NCBI GenBank assembly: GCA_902805775.1
Contig: CADCUB010000044.1
Span: 1-46,259, forward strand
Length of the DNA stretch: 46,259 nucleotides
Direction: 5' to 3'
From: an uncultured Frankineae bacterium
Lineage (GTDB): Bacteria; Actinomycetota; Actinomycetes; Mycobacteriales; SCTD01
Below the pieces are notes generated by a model. The model was not told the DNA's origin and ran no database searches. It saw only the letters and a program-made list of their open reading frames with translations. Position numbers and translations under genes: made by a program. This document shows, piece by piece, positions 15,551 through 24,467 of the stretch. How positions within the stretch are numbered: position 1 is the stretch's first letter; the number at the start of each line of letters is the position of its first letter.

Positions 15551-17494
15551 GTGTCCTCAGTCCTCCGCAGAGCGAGGACGGCGACCGCCGTCCTCGCCCT
15601 GTCCGCTGCCGCCGTCAGCCTCACGGGGCTGACCGCGCAAGCGCACCCAGGTCACGACGGCGGCGGCGCCGTCGACGACGCCCGCGACGCCAAGCAGCAC
15701 GGGCCTGCGGCCGGTCACCTGCCCGGCAGCCGGCACAACGTCGAGCTGGTCGGCGAGACCACCGTCAAGAACGTCGAGCCCGAGAAGATCGCCGACGTCA
15801 GCGTCCACAAGGGCTACGCCTACCTGGCGGCCTGGGGCGTGACGACCTGCAAGTACAACGGCGTCCACGTCGTCGACATCGCCGATCCTGCTGCGCCGCA
15901 GGAGGTGGCCTTCGTGCCCTCGAAGGAGGGCAGCTACCCGGGTGAGGGCGTGCAGGCCACGACCATCGACACCCCCGCCTTCCGCGGCGACATCCTGGTG
16001 ACCAACAACGAGCGCTGCAAGCCGACGGCCGGGTTCGGCGGGCTGAACATCTACGACGTCAGCAACCCGCGGCGCCCGACGCCGCTCGCCGTCGGCATCG
16101 GCGACTCCTCGAGCGCCGGCATCGCCACCGCCTCGGGCGAGGGCAAGAAGGGCGCGCACAACATCCACAGCGTCTTCGCGTGGGACGCCGGCGACCGCGC
16201 GTACGCCGCCATCGTCGACAACGACGAGGCCGTCGACGTCGACATCATGGACATCACCAACCCCAAGACGCCCGTCCTGGTCGCTGAGTACGACCTCGCC
16301 GACCGCTTCCCGTCCATCCTGCAGGCAGCGCCCGCCAACCTCACCGAGGTCTTCCTTCACGACATGGTCGTCAAGAAGGTGGGCACCCGCTTCCACATGT
16401 CCGCCAACTACTGGGACGCCGGCTACGTCGTCCTCGACGTGACGGACGTCAAGGCGCCGACCCTCGTGGGGCAGACCGACTACGCCAAGACCGACCCCGA
16501 GCTGGCCGGCACGGCCTTCGCGGCCGAGGCTCCCGAGGGCAACGGCCACCAGTCGGAGTGGACCAAGGACCACACCCACCTGATCGGCACCGACGAGGAC
16601 TTCGCGCCCTACCGCAGCGGGCCGTTCCTCATTGACGGCGTCGAGTACCCCGCGGCCGCGGTGAGCGGCGGGGGCACCGCCGCCGACACGAAGGACTCCA
16701 CGCTGAACGGGCCGGTGGTCTACGGCGGCTACGGCTGCCCCGGCTCGGCGCCCATCCCGCCGGCGGCGACCGCGTTCGGCAACCGGCAGTTCGCCGTCGG
16801 CGAGGAGAGGATCGTCGTCCTGCAGCGAGGCCCCTCCGGCGACCCGAACGCCACCGAGGAGGCGTGCTTCCCCGGCGAGAAGGCGGCCAACGCCGTCGCC
16901 GCGGGCTACGACGGCGTGGTGCTGGTCAACCGCCACTTCGGCTCCGAGGCCGCCGACGAGGCGTACTGCGGCGCCGGTGCGTTCCCCGCCGGCACGCCGA
17001 TCCCGACGGTGTGCACCACCCACGCGGCCTTCCACGACCTGTTCTCCACCCCGCGCCAGTTCGGCACCTACCCGGAGGCACCGGCGGTGGGCACGCTCGG
17101 CAAGCCGGTCTCGACCACGGCCTTCTTCAACGGGTGGGGCTACGTGCACCTGTTCAACGCCAAGCCGACCAGGGCCAAGCTGCTGACCGAGCTCGACACC
17201 TACGCGGTCCCGGAGGCGATGGACCCGAAGCACGCCCGCGGGTCCGGTGACCTCTCGGTCCACGAGGTGGCGACCAGCCCCACGCGCAACGACCTGGCCT
17301 ACTACGCCTACTACGCCGCCGGCATGCGCGTCACCAAGATCGTCAACGGCAAGCTCGTCGAGGTGGGCCACTACATCGACCCCGACGGCAGCGACTTCTG
17401 GGGCGTCGAGGCCTTCACCTCCGGCGGCCAGGAGTACTTCGCCGGCACGGACCGCAACGCCGGACTGCAGATCTTCAGGTACACGGGCAACTAG
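15551..17494 (+). CDS. Exported LVIVD-repeat protein with PA-like insert, paralog 2 (647 aa)
   Basis: Paralog of 10624-12498, sharing long near-identical stretches such as ADRFPSILQAAPANLTEVFL (paralog 1: ADAFPQILQDKPDNLTEVFL), NGWGYVHLF, ELDTYAVPEA and SDFWGVEAF. The GTG start at 15551 has AGGAG five bases upstream; the track start 24 codons earlier lacks one. The signal peptide ends TAQA directly before HPGHDGGG, so the mature protein would again begin with His. LVIVD repeats: VHVVDIADPAAPQEV, LNIYDVSNPRRPTPL and VDIMDITNPKTPVLVAEYDL. The PA-like insert (ACFPGEKAANAVAAGYDGVVLVNRHFG) is longer and richer in Cys than in paralog 1. Probably monocistronic, with its own promoter and terminator. 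Function unknown. Confidence 0.88.
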   Translation: MSSVLRRARTATAVLALSAAAVSLTGLTAQAHPGHDGGGAVDDARDAKQHGPAAGHLPGSRHNVELVGETTVKNVEPEKIADVSVHKGYAYLAAWGVTTCKYNGVHVVDIADPAAPQEVAFVPSKEGSYPGEGVQATTIDTPAFRGDILVTNNERCKPTAGFGGLNIYDVSNPRRPTPLAVGIGDSSSAGIATASGEGKKGAHNIHSVFAWDAGDRAYAAIVDNDEAVDVDIMDITNPKTPVLVAEYDLADRFPSILQAAPANLTEVFLHDMVVKKVGTRFHMSANYWDAGYVVLDVTDVKAPTLVGQTDYAKTDPELAGTAFAAEAPEGNGHQSEWTKDHTHLIGTDEDFAPYRSGPFLIDGVEYPAAAVSGGGTAADTKDSTLNGPVVYGGYGCPGSAPIPPAATAFGNRQFAVGEERIVVLQRGPSGDPNATEEACFPGEKAANAVAAGYDGVVLVNRHFGSEAADEAYCGAGAFPAGTPIPTVCTTHAAFHDLFSTPRQFGTYPEAPAVGTLGKPVSTTAFFNGWGYVHLFNAKPTRAKLLTELDTYAVPEAMDPKHARGSGDLSVHEVATSPTRNDLAYYAYYAAGMRVTKIVNGKLVEVGHYIDPDGSDFWGVEAFTSGGQEYFAGTDRNAGLQIFRYTGN

Positions 17495-17506
17495 TCCCGC
17501 ACCACC

Positions 17507-17543
17507 CGAGGTCCGGTCGCCGCTCCGCGGCGGCCGGACCTCG
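17507..17543. terminator. Strong hairpin between convergent LVIVD gene 2 and sorC-type regulator
   Basis: A nearly perfect stem (cgaggtccgg/ccggacctcg, with inner cgccgc/gcggcg), lying between two convergent genes, so it probably stops transcription from both sides. Confidence 0.8.
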
Positions 17544-17568
17544 GCGCGTTCCCGGCCTGCTGCGGCGG

Positions 17569-18516
17569 TCAGGACTCGCGCAGCAGCGCCTCGGCCAGCG
17601 CCGTGTGCGTCACGACGCTGTTGACCAGACCGCTGCGCAGGGCCGCGCGCACGGCCGGCGCCTTGCTCTCGCCGTAGGGGATCCCCAGCACGTCCGGCAC
17701 CGACCACAGCGCCTCGCCGATGCCGATCATCCGCTCTCCCATGTCCGAGGGGACCGGCTCGCCGTCGCAGGACAGGAAGATCCCTGACACCTCGGCGCAC
17801 ACGCCGAGGCTGCGCAGGTGGTCGCGCTCGGCGGGGGCGCTCACGTCGTGCACGGTGGACAGGCCCGCCTCCCAGCGGCCGATCCCCACCACGGCGAGCG
17901 TCACCGAGGGGAACTGCGCGTAGGCCCGCGCCACCTCCGGCTGGCGGCGCAGCGCGGTGGTCGTCGCCGGGTCGGGCAGCGTCAGCGGCGCGTAGAAGAA
18001 GTACGCCGGCCCTCCCGAGATCCGCGACAGTCCGCGCACCAGCTCGACCGAGCTGTCCTCGATCCCGCGTCCCGACAGCGCGCCGGTGAGCTGCACCACG
18101 GGCACCGGCGGCAGGGAGCGGACCTGCGCCGCCATGGCGCTCACCGCCCGGGCCCAGGCGACGCCGAGCACGTCCGCCGCCGTCGTCACCTCCGTGAGCA
18201 GGTCCGCAGCGGCGGCCCCGACCGAGGACCGCAGGGCTGCCACGTCCTCGGCCGCCGCGTCGACGACCACGGCGTGGCGCAGGCCGAAGGCCTCCTGCAG
18301 CCGGCTCGAGGCGTCGAGGTCGAGCACGCCGGGGCGTGCGATCTCGATCCTGACCAGGCCGGTCGACCGAGCCCGCTCGAGAAGCCGGGCGACCTGGAAG
18401 CGGCTGAGCCCCAGCTCGTCGCCGATCTGCACCTTGGACTGACCGCCGATGTGGAAGCGGCGGGCCACCGAGGCCATGAGCACCTGGTGCGCCGGCCCGT
18501 CCTCACGCCCCGCCAT
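17569..18516 (-). CDS. SorC/DeoR family sugar-binding transcriptional regulator
   Basis: Predicted regulator of the divergent polyol operon. The N-terminal helix-turn-helix spans about residues 10-55 (ARRFHIGGQSKVQIGDELGLSRFQVARLLERA, where GLSRFQVARLL is the recognition helix). The remainder is a SorC-type effector-binding domain (DVLGVAWARAVSAMA, VPVVQLTGAL, VVGIGRWE, GIPYGESKAPAVRAALRSGLVNSVVTH). Family members bind phosphorylated sugars or polyols. I chose ATG 18516, which has GGAGGTG just upstream; the track start 26 codons earlier has no such site. Length 315 aa is typical. Confidence 0.92.
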   Translation of the reverse strand: MAGREDGPAHQVLMASVARRFHIGGQSKVQIGDELGLSRFQVARLLERARSTGLVRIEIARPGVLDLDASSRLQEAFGLRHAVVVDAAAEDVAALRSSVGAAAADLLTEVTTAADVLGVAWARAVSAMAAQVRSLPPVPVVQLTGALSGRGIEDSSVELVRGLSRISGGPAYFFYAPLTLPDPATTTALRRQPEVARAYAQFPSVTLAVVGIGRWEAGLSTVHDVSAPAERDHLRSLGVCAEVSGIFLSCDGEPVPSDMGERMIGIGEALWSVPDVLGIPYGESKAPAVRAALRSGLVNSVVTHTALAEALLRES

Positions 18517-18665
18517 GCCCACCTCCCCGCTCATCTGAGCGACTCGGAGCACATCCTGCCACTGAGCCTTGACCGGCGCAGCCGCCGCAACCACCCTTTC
18601 GGGTGATCGACGTCACGGGTCGAGCACGACGCGCGACACCCGGGCGCAACCGGCTGGAGGCACGC
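18517..18665. promoter_or_regulatory. Divergent control region of the polyol operon
   Basis: 149 bp between the SorC regulator and the binding-protein gene, which must hold both promoters and the SorC operator. TTGACC at 18569-18574 is a possible -35 for the plus strand, with no good -10 at the right spacing. An imperfect dyad gtgatcgacgtcac at 18603-18616 is a candidate operator. GGAGG at 18656-18660 is the ribosome-binding site of the next gene. Confidence 0.4.
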
Positions 18666-20066
18666 GTGGCCCGTCCTGACCGTCGGACGCGAACGGCCTC
18701 CGGTCGCGCGCGTCTTCCCCGCGTCCTCGTCGCGGCCCTGCTCGGGAGCTCCGTCCTGAGCGGCTGCGCCCTCGGCTGGGGCGGCGGTGTCGGCGGCGGC
18801 GGCGCCGACACCATCAACGTCCTCATGGTCAACAACCCCCAGATGGTCGACCTGCAGAAGCTCACCCGGGAGCACTTCACCGCCGAGACCGGCATCGAGG
18901 TCAACTACACGGTGCTGCCCGAGAACGACGTCCGCGACAAGATCAGCCAGGAGTTCTCCAGCCAGGCCGGCACCTACGACGTCGCCTCGCTGAGCAACTT
19001 CGAGATCCCGATCTACGCCGACAGCGGCTGGGTGGCCCCCCTCGACGAGCACATCGCCGAGACGCCCGACTTCGACCAGGGCGACATCCTGGGGCCGATG
19101 GCCGAGTCCTTGAAGGGCGAGGACGGCAAGATCTACGGCGAGCCGTTCTACGGCGAGTCCTCGTTCCTCATGTACCGCAAGGACGTGCTCGAGGCGGAGG
19201 GCATCGAGATGCCCGAGAAGCCGACGTGGCCGCAGGTGGCCGAGATCGCCGCCCAGGTCGACGGCGCCGAGGACGGCATGGCGGGCATCTGCCTGCGCGG
19301 GCTGCCCGGCTGGGGCCAGGTCTTCGCGCCGCTCACCACCGTCGTCAACACCTTCGGCGGCACGTGGTTCACCGAGGACTGGGAGGCGCAGGTCGACTCG
19401 GAGGAGTTCCGCGAGGCGACGCAGTTCTACGTCGACCTGGTGCGCGAGCACGGCCAGCGCGGCGCCGCGCAGTCCGGGTTCACCGAGTGCCTCAACAACG
19501 TGCAGCAGGGCAACGCCGCGATGTGGTACGACGCGACCTCCGCGGCCGGGTCCCTGGAGGCGGCGGACTCCCCGGTCAAGGGGAAGATGGGCTACGTCGC
19601 CGCGCCGGTCGTCGAGACCGACAGCTCGGGCTGGCTCTACGCCTGGTCGTGGGCGATCCAGCAGGCCAGCTCGAAGAAGGACCAGGCCTGGCAGTTCATG
19701 GCCTGGGCGTCGAGCAAGGAGTACGAGGAGCTCGTCGGCAACGAGCTGAGCTGGTCGCAGGTGCCGGCCGGCAAGCGTGCCTCGACCTACGAGAACCCCG
19801 ACTACGTCGCCGAGGCCCAGGCCTTCGCCGAGCCCACGCGGCGGGCCATCGAGGCCGCCGACCCGACCGACCCCGGCGTCCAGCCGCGTCCTGCGATGGG
19901 CATCCAGTTCGTCGGCATCCCCGACTTCCCCGACGTCGGCACAGCGGTGTCCCAGCTCGTCAGCTCGGCCATCGCCGGGAAGCTGACGGTCGACGAGGCG
20001 CTGGAGCAGGGCCAGGCGCTGGCGGAGGACACCGCGGACGCCTACCGCGAGCGGGAAGCCCGATGA
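18666..20066 (+). CDS. ABC transporter sugar/polyol-binding lipoprotein
   Basis: Extracytoplasmic solute-binding protein of the maltose/sorbitol-type family (SBP family 1). Signal peptide with lipobox VLSGC, so it is lipid-anchored on the outer face of the membrane. The mature protein has DTINVLMVNNPQMVDLQKL, FTAETGIEVNYTVLPENDVRDKI, YGEPFYGESSFLMYRKDVL and AMWYDATSAAGSLE, typical of binding proteins for mannitol/sorbitol-type polyols. GTG 18666 is supported by GGAGG five bases upstream; the track start 21 codons earlier is within the control region. First gene of the operon, with the permeases next. Ligand assignment rests on the two dehydrogenases downstream. Confidence 0.9.
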   Translation: MARPDRRTRTASGRARLPRVLVAALLGSSVLSGCALGWGGGVGGGGADTINVLMVNNPQMVDLQKLTREHFTAETGIEVNYTVLPENDVRDKISQEFSSQAGTYDVASLSNFEIPIYADSGWVAPLDEHIAETPDFDQGDILGPMAESLKGEDGKIYGEPFYGESSFLMYRKDVLEAEGIEMPEKPTWPQVAEIAAQVDGAEDGMAGICLRGLPGWGQVFAPLTTVVNTFGGTWFTEDWEAQVDSEEFREATQFYVDLVREHGQRGAAQSGFTECLNNVQQGNAAMWYDATSAAGSLEAADSPVKGKMGYVAAPVVETDSSGWLYAWSWAIQQASSKKDQAWQFMAWASSKEYEELVGNELSWSQVPAGKRASTYENPDYVAEAQAFAEPTRRAIEAADPTDPGVQPRPAMGIQFVGIPDFPDVGTAVSQLVSSAIAGKLTVDEALEQGQALAEDTADAYREREAR

Positions 20067-20112
20067 ACCGCCGGCCAGTCCGACGTCCCGTCCGCTGCGA
20101 GAGGACCCGCCC

Positions 20113-21078
20113 ATGACCGCCGCCGTCGACGCCCCCCGCGTCGCCTCACGCAAGGCCGCCGGCGCATCGGCCGGCAAGGGTCCCGGCCCCCGGTCCGACG
20201 CCTGGGCGCGCCGCCTGCCGCTGCTGCCGGCGCTGATCTTCCTGATCGTCCTGACGCAGCTCCCGTTCATCGTCACGCTGATCACGTCGTTCATGAACTG
20301 GAACGCCTACTACCCGGAGGAGCGGGGGTTCGCCGGCCTGGACAACTTCACCCGCGTCCTCACCGACGTGGCGACCCGCAACGCGATCCTCACCACGATC
20401 GTGCTCACGGCCACCGTCGTGCTCGTCAGCCTGGCGCTCGGCCTGGGCATCGCGCTGCTGCTCGACCGCCAGTTCCGCGGCCGCGGCATCGTCCGCACCA
20501 TGATGATCGCGCCGTTCCTCGTGGTCCCGGTGGCCGCCTCCCTGCTGTGGAAGCACGCGCTCTACAACCCCGAGTACGGCCTGTTCAACGGGTTGCTGAC
20601 GGCGGTGTGGGGCCTGTTCGGGTCGAACGACCCGCCGCAGGTCGACTGGATCTCGTCGATGCCGCTGATCGCCATCGAGGCCTCGCTCATCTGGCAGTGG
20701 ACGCCGTTCATGATGCTGATCCTGCTGGCCGGGCTGCAGAGCCGGCCGCTCGACGTCATCGAGGCGGCCAAGCTCGACGGCGCGAGCTCGTGGCAGGTCT
20801 TCCGCTACATGACCTTCCCGCACCTGCGGCAGTACCTCGAGCTCGCCGGGCTGCTCGGCGCCATCTACGTCGTGCAGAACTTCGACGCCGTCTTCACCAT
20901 CACCTCCGGCGGCCTCGGGACGTCGAACCTGCCGTTCACGATCTACCAGACGTTCTACAACGCCCACGACTACGGCCGCGCCTCCGCCGCGGGCGTCGTG
21001 GTCGTCATCGGCACCATCATCATCGCGACGTTCGCCCTGCGGACCGTGTCCACGCTCTTCAAGGAGGAGTCCAAGTGA
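20113..21078 (+). CDS. ABC transporter permease (MalF/SmoF-like)
   Basis: First membrane subunit of the polyol importer, 321 aa with about six hydrophobic segments, the first being PLLPALIFLIVLTQLPFIVTLITSF. The EAA loop that contacts the ATPase reads DVIEAAKLDGASSWQVFRYMTFPHL. ATG start; the stop overlaps the next permease (GTGA). Paired with the lipoprotein upstream. No ATP-binding subunit gene occurs in the operon. Confidence 0.93.
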   Translation: MTAAVDAPRVASRKAAGASAGKGPGPRSDAWARRLPLLPALIFLIVLTQLPFIVTLITSFMNWNAYYPEERGFAGLDNFTRVLTDVATRNAILTTIVLTATVVLVSLALGLGIALLLDRQFRGRGIVRTMMIAPFLVVPVAASLLWKHALYNPEYGLFNGLLTAVWGLFGSNDPPQVDWISSMPLIAIEASLIWQWTPFMMLILLAGLQSRPLDVIEAAKLDGASSWQVFRYMTFPHLRQYLELAGLLGAIYVVQNFDAVFTITSGGLGTSNLPFTIYQTFYNAHDYGRASAAGVVVVIGTIIIATFALRTVSTLFKEESK

Positions 21079-21956
21079 GCACGATCACCGACGTCGCGCC
21101 GGTCCCGGCGACCCGCACCCGCGGCGGTGAGCCGCGGCAGAAGCGCCGGGAGCGGGCCGGCGCGCTGCTGGGGGTCCTCGCCTGGGTCATCGGCCTGCTG
21201 TTCATCGCACCGATCCTGTGGATGCTGCTCACCTCCTTGCACACCGAGCAGGACGCGGCCACCAACCCCCCGTCGATCGCCGCGCCGCTGTCGCTGCAGG
21301 GCTACCGGGAGTTCTTCGGCACCGACCCCTGGCCGTCGCTGCTCAACTCCATGACCGCCAGCATCCTGTCGACGGTCCTCGTGCTCGCCCTGGCGATCCC
21401 CGCGGCCTACGCGCTGTCGATCCGTCCGGTGAAGAAGTGGACCGACGTCCTGTTCTTCTTCCTGTCGACCCGCATGCTCCCGGCGGTGGCAGGCCTGCTG
21501 CCGATCTACCTGTTCGCGCAGTACGTCGGTCTGCTCGACAACATCTTCCTGCTCGTGCTGCTCTACACGTCGATGAACCTGCCGATCGCGGTGTGGATGA
21601 TGCGCTCGTTCCTCGTCGAGGTGCCCGGCGAGATCCTGGAGGCCGCGTCGATGGACGGCGCCGGGCTCGTCCGGACCCTGAAGTCGGTGGTCATGCCGAT
21701 CGTGTCGCCGGGCATCGCGGCGACCGCGCTCATCTGCTTCATCTTCAGCTGGAACGAGCTGCTCTTCGCCCGGGTGCTGACCTCCACGGCCGCCCAGACG
21801 GCCCCGGTGTTCCTGACCGGCTTCGTCACCAGCCAGGGCCTGTTCCTCGCCAAGGTCTGCGCTGCGGCCGTCGTCGTGTCGCTGCCCGTCCTCATCGCCG
21901 GGTTCGCGGCCCAGGACAAGCTGGTGCAGGGCCTGTCGCTGGGTGCGGTCAAGTAG
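21075..21956 (+). CDS. ABC transporter permease (MalG/SmoG-like)
   Basis: Second membrane subunit of the importer (293 aa). About six membrane segments start with LLGVLAWVIGLLFIAPILWMLL. The EAA motif is EILEAASMDGAGLVRTLKSVVMPI, and IYLFAQYVGLLDN and FSWNELLFARVL are typical of MalG relatives. GTG 21075 overlaps the previous stop by 4 bp, giving translational coupling; the longer track ORF is in the upstream gene's shadow. An ATPase must be supplied from elsewhere, as with shared MsiK-type subunits in actinobacteria. Confidence 0.93.
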   Translation: MSTITDVAPVPATRTRGGEPRQKRRERAGALLGVLAWVIGLLFIAPILWMLLTSLHTEQDAATNPPSIAAPLSLQGYREFFGTDPWPSLLNSMTASILSTVLVLALAIPAAYALSIRPVKKWTDVLFFFLSTRMLPAVAGLLPIYLFAQYVGLLDNIFLLVLLYTSMNLPIAVWMMRSFLVEVPGEILEAASMDGAGLVRTLKSVVMPIVSPGIAATALICFIFSWNELLFARVLTSTAAQTAPVFLTGFVTSQGLFLAKVCAAAVVVSLPVLIAGFAAQDKLVQGLSLGAVK

Positions 21957-21960
21957 CCCG

Positions 21961-23451
21961 ATGGCGCTCCTGCGCACCGCGAGCCTGCCCGAGCTGACCG
22001 GCGCCCTGGAGGTCCCCGCGTACGACCGGTCGCGGCTGACCGTCGGCATCGTCCACCTCGGCGTCGGTGGCTTCCACCGGGCCCACGAGGCGATGTACCT
22101 CGACCGGCTCATGTCGCAGGGCACGGCCCTCGACTGGGCCGTCTGCGGGGTCGGCGTCCTGCCCTCGGACGCCCGCATGCGCGACGCCCTCGTCGCGCAG
22201 GACGGGCTCTACACGCTGGTGCAGAAGGCGCCGGACGGAGCGTGGGAGGCCCGGGTCGTCGGGTCGATCCTCGAGTACCTGCTCGCTCCCGACGACCCCG
22301 AGCGGGTGGTGGAGCGGATGGCCGACCCGGCCGTGCGCATCGTCTCGCTGACGGTCACGGAGGGCGGGTACAACCTCGACCCGGTCGACGGTCGGTTCGT
22401 CGAGGACGACCCCGACGTGCGCGCAGACCTGCAGGCCGGTGCCGTGCTCAAGACCAGCTTCGGGCTGGTGACCGAGGCCCTCGTCCGCCGCCGCGCCCGG
22501 GGGATCGCGCCCTTCACGGTCATGTCCTGCGACAACATCCAGGGCAACGGCGACGCTGCCCGACGCAGCTTCGCCGCGTTCGCCGGTCTGCGCGACCCCC
22601 GGCTCGGTGCGTGGGTGCAGCACGAGGTGGCCTTCCCCAACTCGATGGTCGACCGGATCACGCCCGTCACCACCGACGAGGACCGGGCGGCGGTCGCGCA
22701 GCGCTACGGGGTGCAGGACCGGTGGCCCGTGGTCTGCGAGCCCTTCACGCAGTGGGTCCTCGAGGACGCCTCCAGCGACGGACGCCCGCCGTGGGAGGAC
22801 GCCGGGGTGCAGGTCGTCGAGGACGTCGAGCCGTACGAGCTGATGAAGCTGCGCCTGCTCAACGCCAGCCACCAGGCGCTGTGCTACTTCGGCTACCTGT
22901 CGGGCTACCGGCTGGTCCACGAGGTCGCGCAGGACCCGCTGTTCGCCTCGTTCCTGCTCGCCTACATGGTCGAGGAGGCGACGCCGACGCTCGCGCCCGT
23001 CCCCGGGATCGACCTCGCGGCCTACCGCGAGCAGCTGATCGCGCGCTTCTCCAACGCGCACGTCCGCGACACCGTGGCGCGGCTGTGCGCCGAGAGCTCG
23101 GACCGCATCCCGAAGTGGCTCCTGCCGGTGGTGCGGACCAACCTCGCCGAGGCGGGCTCGGTGCGCCTGTCCGCCGCCGTCGTCGCCAGCTGGGCGCGCT
23201 ACGCCGAGGGGCTCGACGAGGACGGCCGGCCCATCGAGGTCGTCGACCGGCTGCGCGAGCCGTTGCAGGCGGCGGCGCGCCGCTCGTCCGAGGACCCGCT
23301 CGCCTTCCTGCGCGACCGCGCGGTGTTCGGTGACCTCGTCGACGAGCCGCGGTTCACCGAGCCCTACCTGTGGGCACTGGACCGCCTGCACCGGGTCGGC
23401 GCCCGGGCGACGCTCGAGCAGCTCAGAGCCGCCGTCCGACAGGAGGTGTGA
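21961..23451 (+). CDS. Mannitol dehydrogenase family protein (polyol/uronate long-chain dehydrogenase)
   Basis: NAD-dependent zinc-independent long-chain dehydrogenase related to mannitol 2-dehydrogenase, mannitol-1-phosphate dehydrogenase and fructuronate reductase. The N-terminal Rossmann domain has IVHLGVGGFHRAHEAMYLDRL, and the central segment has VMSCDNIQGNG and VAFPNSMVDRITP. The catalytic K-x4-N-x2-H pattern (KLRLLNASH) is near residue 295. Length 496 aa fits mannitol 2-dehydrogenase. ATG 21961 is 4 bp after the permease. It most likely oxidises an imported polyol such as mannitol or arabitol to a ketose; the exact polyol is not determinable by eye. Confidence 0.92.
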   Translation: MALLRTASLPELTGALEVPAYDRSRLTVGIVHLGVGGFHRAHEAMYLDRLMSQGTALDWAVCGVGVLPSDARMRDALVAQDGLYTLVQKAPDGAWEARVVGSILEYLLAPDDPERVVERMADPAVRIVSLTVTEGGYNLDPVDGRFVEDDPDVRADLQAGAVLKTSFGLVTEALVRRRARGIAPFTVMSCDNIQGNGDAARRSFAAFAGLRDPRLGAWVQHEVAFPNSMVDRITPVTTDEDRAAVAQRYGVQDRWPVVCEPFTQWVLEDASSDGRPPWEDAGVQVVEDVEPYELMKLRLLNASHQALCYFGYLSGYRLVHEVAQDPLFASFLLAYMVEEATPTLAPVPGIDLAAYREQLIARFSNAHVRDTVARLCAESSDRIPKWLLPVVRTNLAEAGSVRLSAAVVASWARYAEGLDEDGRPIEVVDRLREPLQAAARRSSEDPLAFLRDRAVFGDLVDEPRFTEPYLWALDRLHRVGARATLEQLRAAVRQEV

Positions 23452-23453
23452 GG

Positions 23454-24467
23454 ATGCGCGTCGCCGTCCTGAACCGCCCGGGCGAGCTCGTGCTCGAGGA
23501 CCGCCCGGAGCCGCAGCCGGGACCCGGCCAGGTGCAGGTGCGGGTCGCCTCGGTCGGCGTCTGCGGCTCCGACACCCACTACTACGAGCACGGGCGCATC
23601 GGCGACTTCGTCGTCGAGTCGCCGCTCGTGCTGGGCCACGAGGCGTCCGGCGAGGTCGTGGCCGTCGGCGACGGGGTGACCTCCCTGCAGCCCGGCCAGC
23701 GGGTCTCGATCGAGCCGGGGGTGCCCGACCTGGTCTGCGAGCAGTGCCTGGCGGGCCGCTACAACCTCTGCCCGCAGATGCGCTTCTTCGCCACCCCGCC
23801 GGTCGACGGGGCCTTCGCTGAGCACGTCGTCGTGCACGCCGCCTTCGCCCACCCGGTGCCCGACAGCATGAGCGACGACGCCGCCGCCCTGCTCGAGCCG
23901 CTGTCGGTCGGGGTGTGGGCCTGCCGCAAGGGTCGGGTCACGGCCGGGTCGCGCGTGCTGGTCACCGGCGCCGGTCCGATCGGCCTGGTGGCGGTGCAGA
24001 CCGCTCTGGCGTTCGGAGCCACGCAGGTCGTCGTCTCCGACGTCAACCCGCACCGGCTGGCGCTGGCCCGCGAGCTGGGTGCGACCGACGTCGTCGACGC
24101 CCGCGAGCACAGCGTGCGCGACCTGCCCCGCCCGCCGCAGGTGCTGCTCGAGTGCTCGGGCTTCCCTCCCGCGATCGGCGAGGGCCTGCGGGCGCTCGAC
24201 CGCGCGGGACGGGCCGTCCTGGTGGGCATGGGCGGCGACGAGGTGCCGCTGCCGCTGTCCACCGTGCAGACCCGCGAGCTGGAGGTCACCGGCACCTTCC
24301 GCTACGCGAACACCTGGCCGACCGCCATCGCGCTGGTCAGCTCCGGCCGGGTCGACCTGGATCGGCTGGTGACCGGGACGTACGGCCTCGCGCAGGCGGC
24401 GGACGCCCTGACCGCGAGCCGTGACGACGCGACGGCCGTCAAGGTCGTGGTCCGGCCGGGAGCGTGA
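23454..24467 (+). CDS. Zinc-dependent sorbitol/xylitol dehydrogenase-like alcohol dehydrogenase
   Basis: Medium-chain dehydrogenase (337 aa). Catalytic zinc ligands Cys37 (VGVCGSD) and His62-Glu63 (LGHEASGE) are present, and the NAD-binding motif is TGAGPIGLVAVQTAL. SDH-like features are THYYEHGRIGDFVV and EPGVP. In the structural-zinc loop the first Cys is replaced by Asp (VPDLVCEQC...NLC; Asp92, Cys95, Cys98, Cys106), so that site may be altered or lost, as in some sorbitol dehydrogenases. ATG 23454 with AGGAGG upstream, 2 bp after the mannitol-type gene. Oxidises a polyol to a ketose. Confidence 0.92.
   Translation: MRVAVLNRPGELVLEDRPEPQPGPGQVQVRVASVGVCGSDTHYYEHGRIGDFVVESPLVLGHEASGEVVAVGDGVTSLQPGQRVSIEPGVPDLVCEQCLAGRYNLCPQMRFFATPPVDGAFAEHVVVHAAFAHPVPDSMSDDAAALLEPLSVGVWACRKGRVTAGSRVLVTGAGPIGLVAVQTALAFGATQVVVSDVNPHRLALARELGATDVVDAREHSVRDLPRPPQVLLECSGFPPAIGEGLRALDRAGRAVLVGMGGDEVPLPLSTVQTRELEVTGTFRYANTWPTAIALVSSGRVDLDRLVTGTYGLAQAADALTASRDDATAVKVVVRPGA

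Noticed and set aside
15557-17800. 747-aa minus-strand ORF opposite LVIVD gene 2
   Set aside because: Antisense shadow of a GC-rich gene with a clear signal peptide and repeats on the plus strand; no recognisable protein features.
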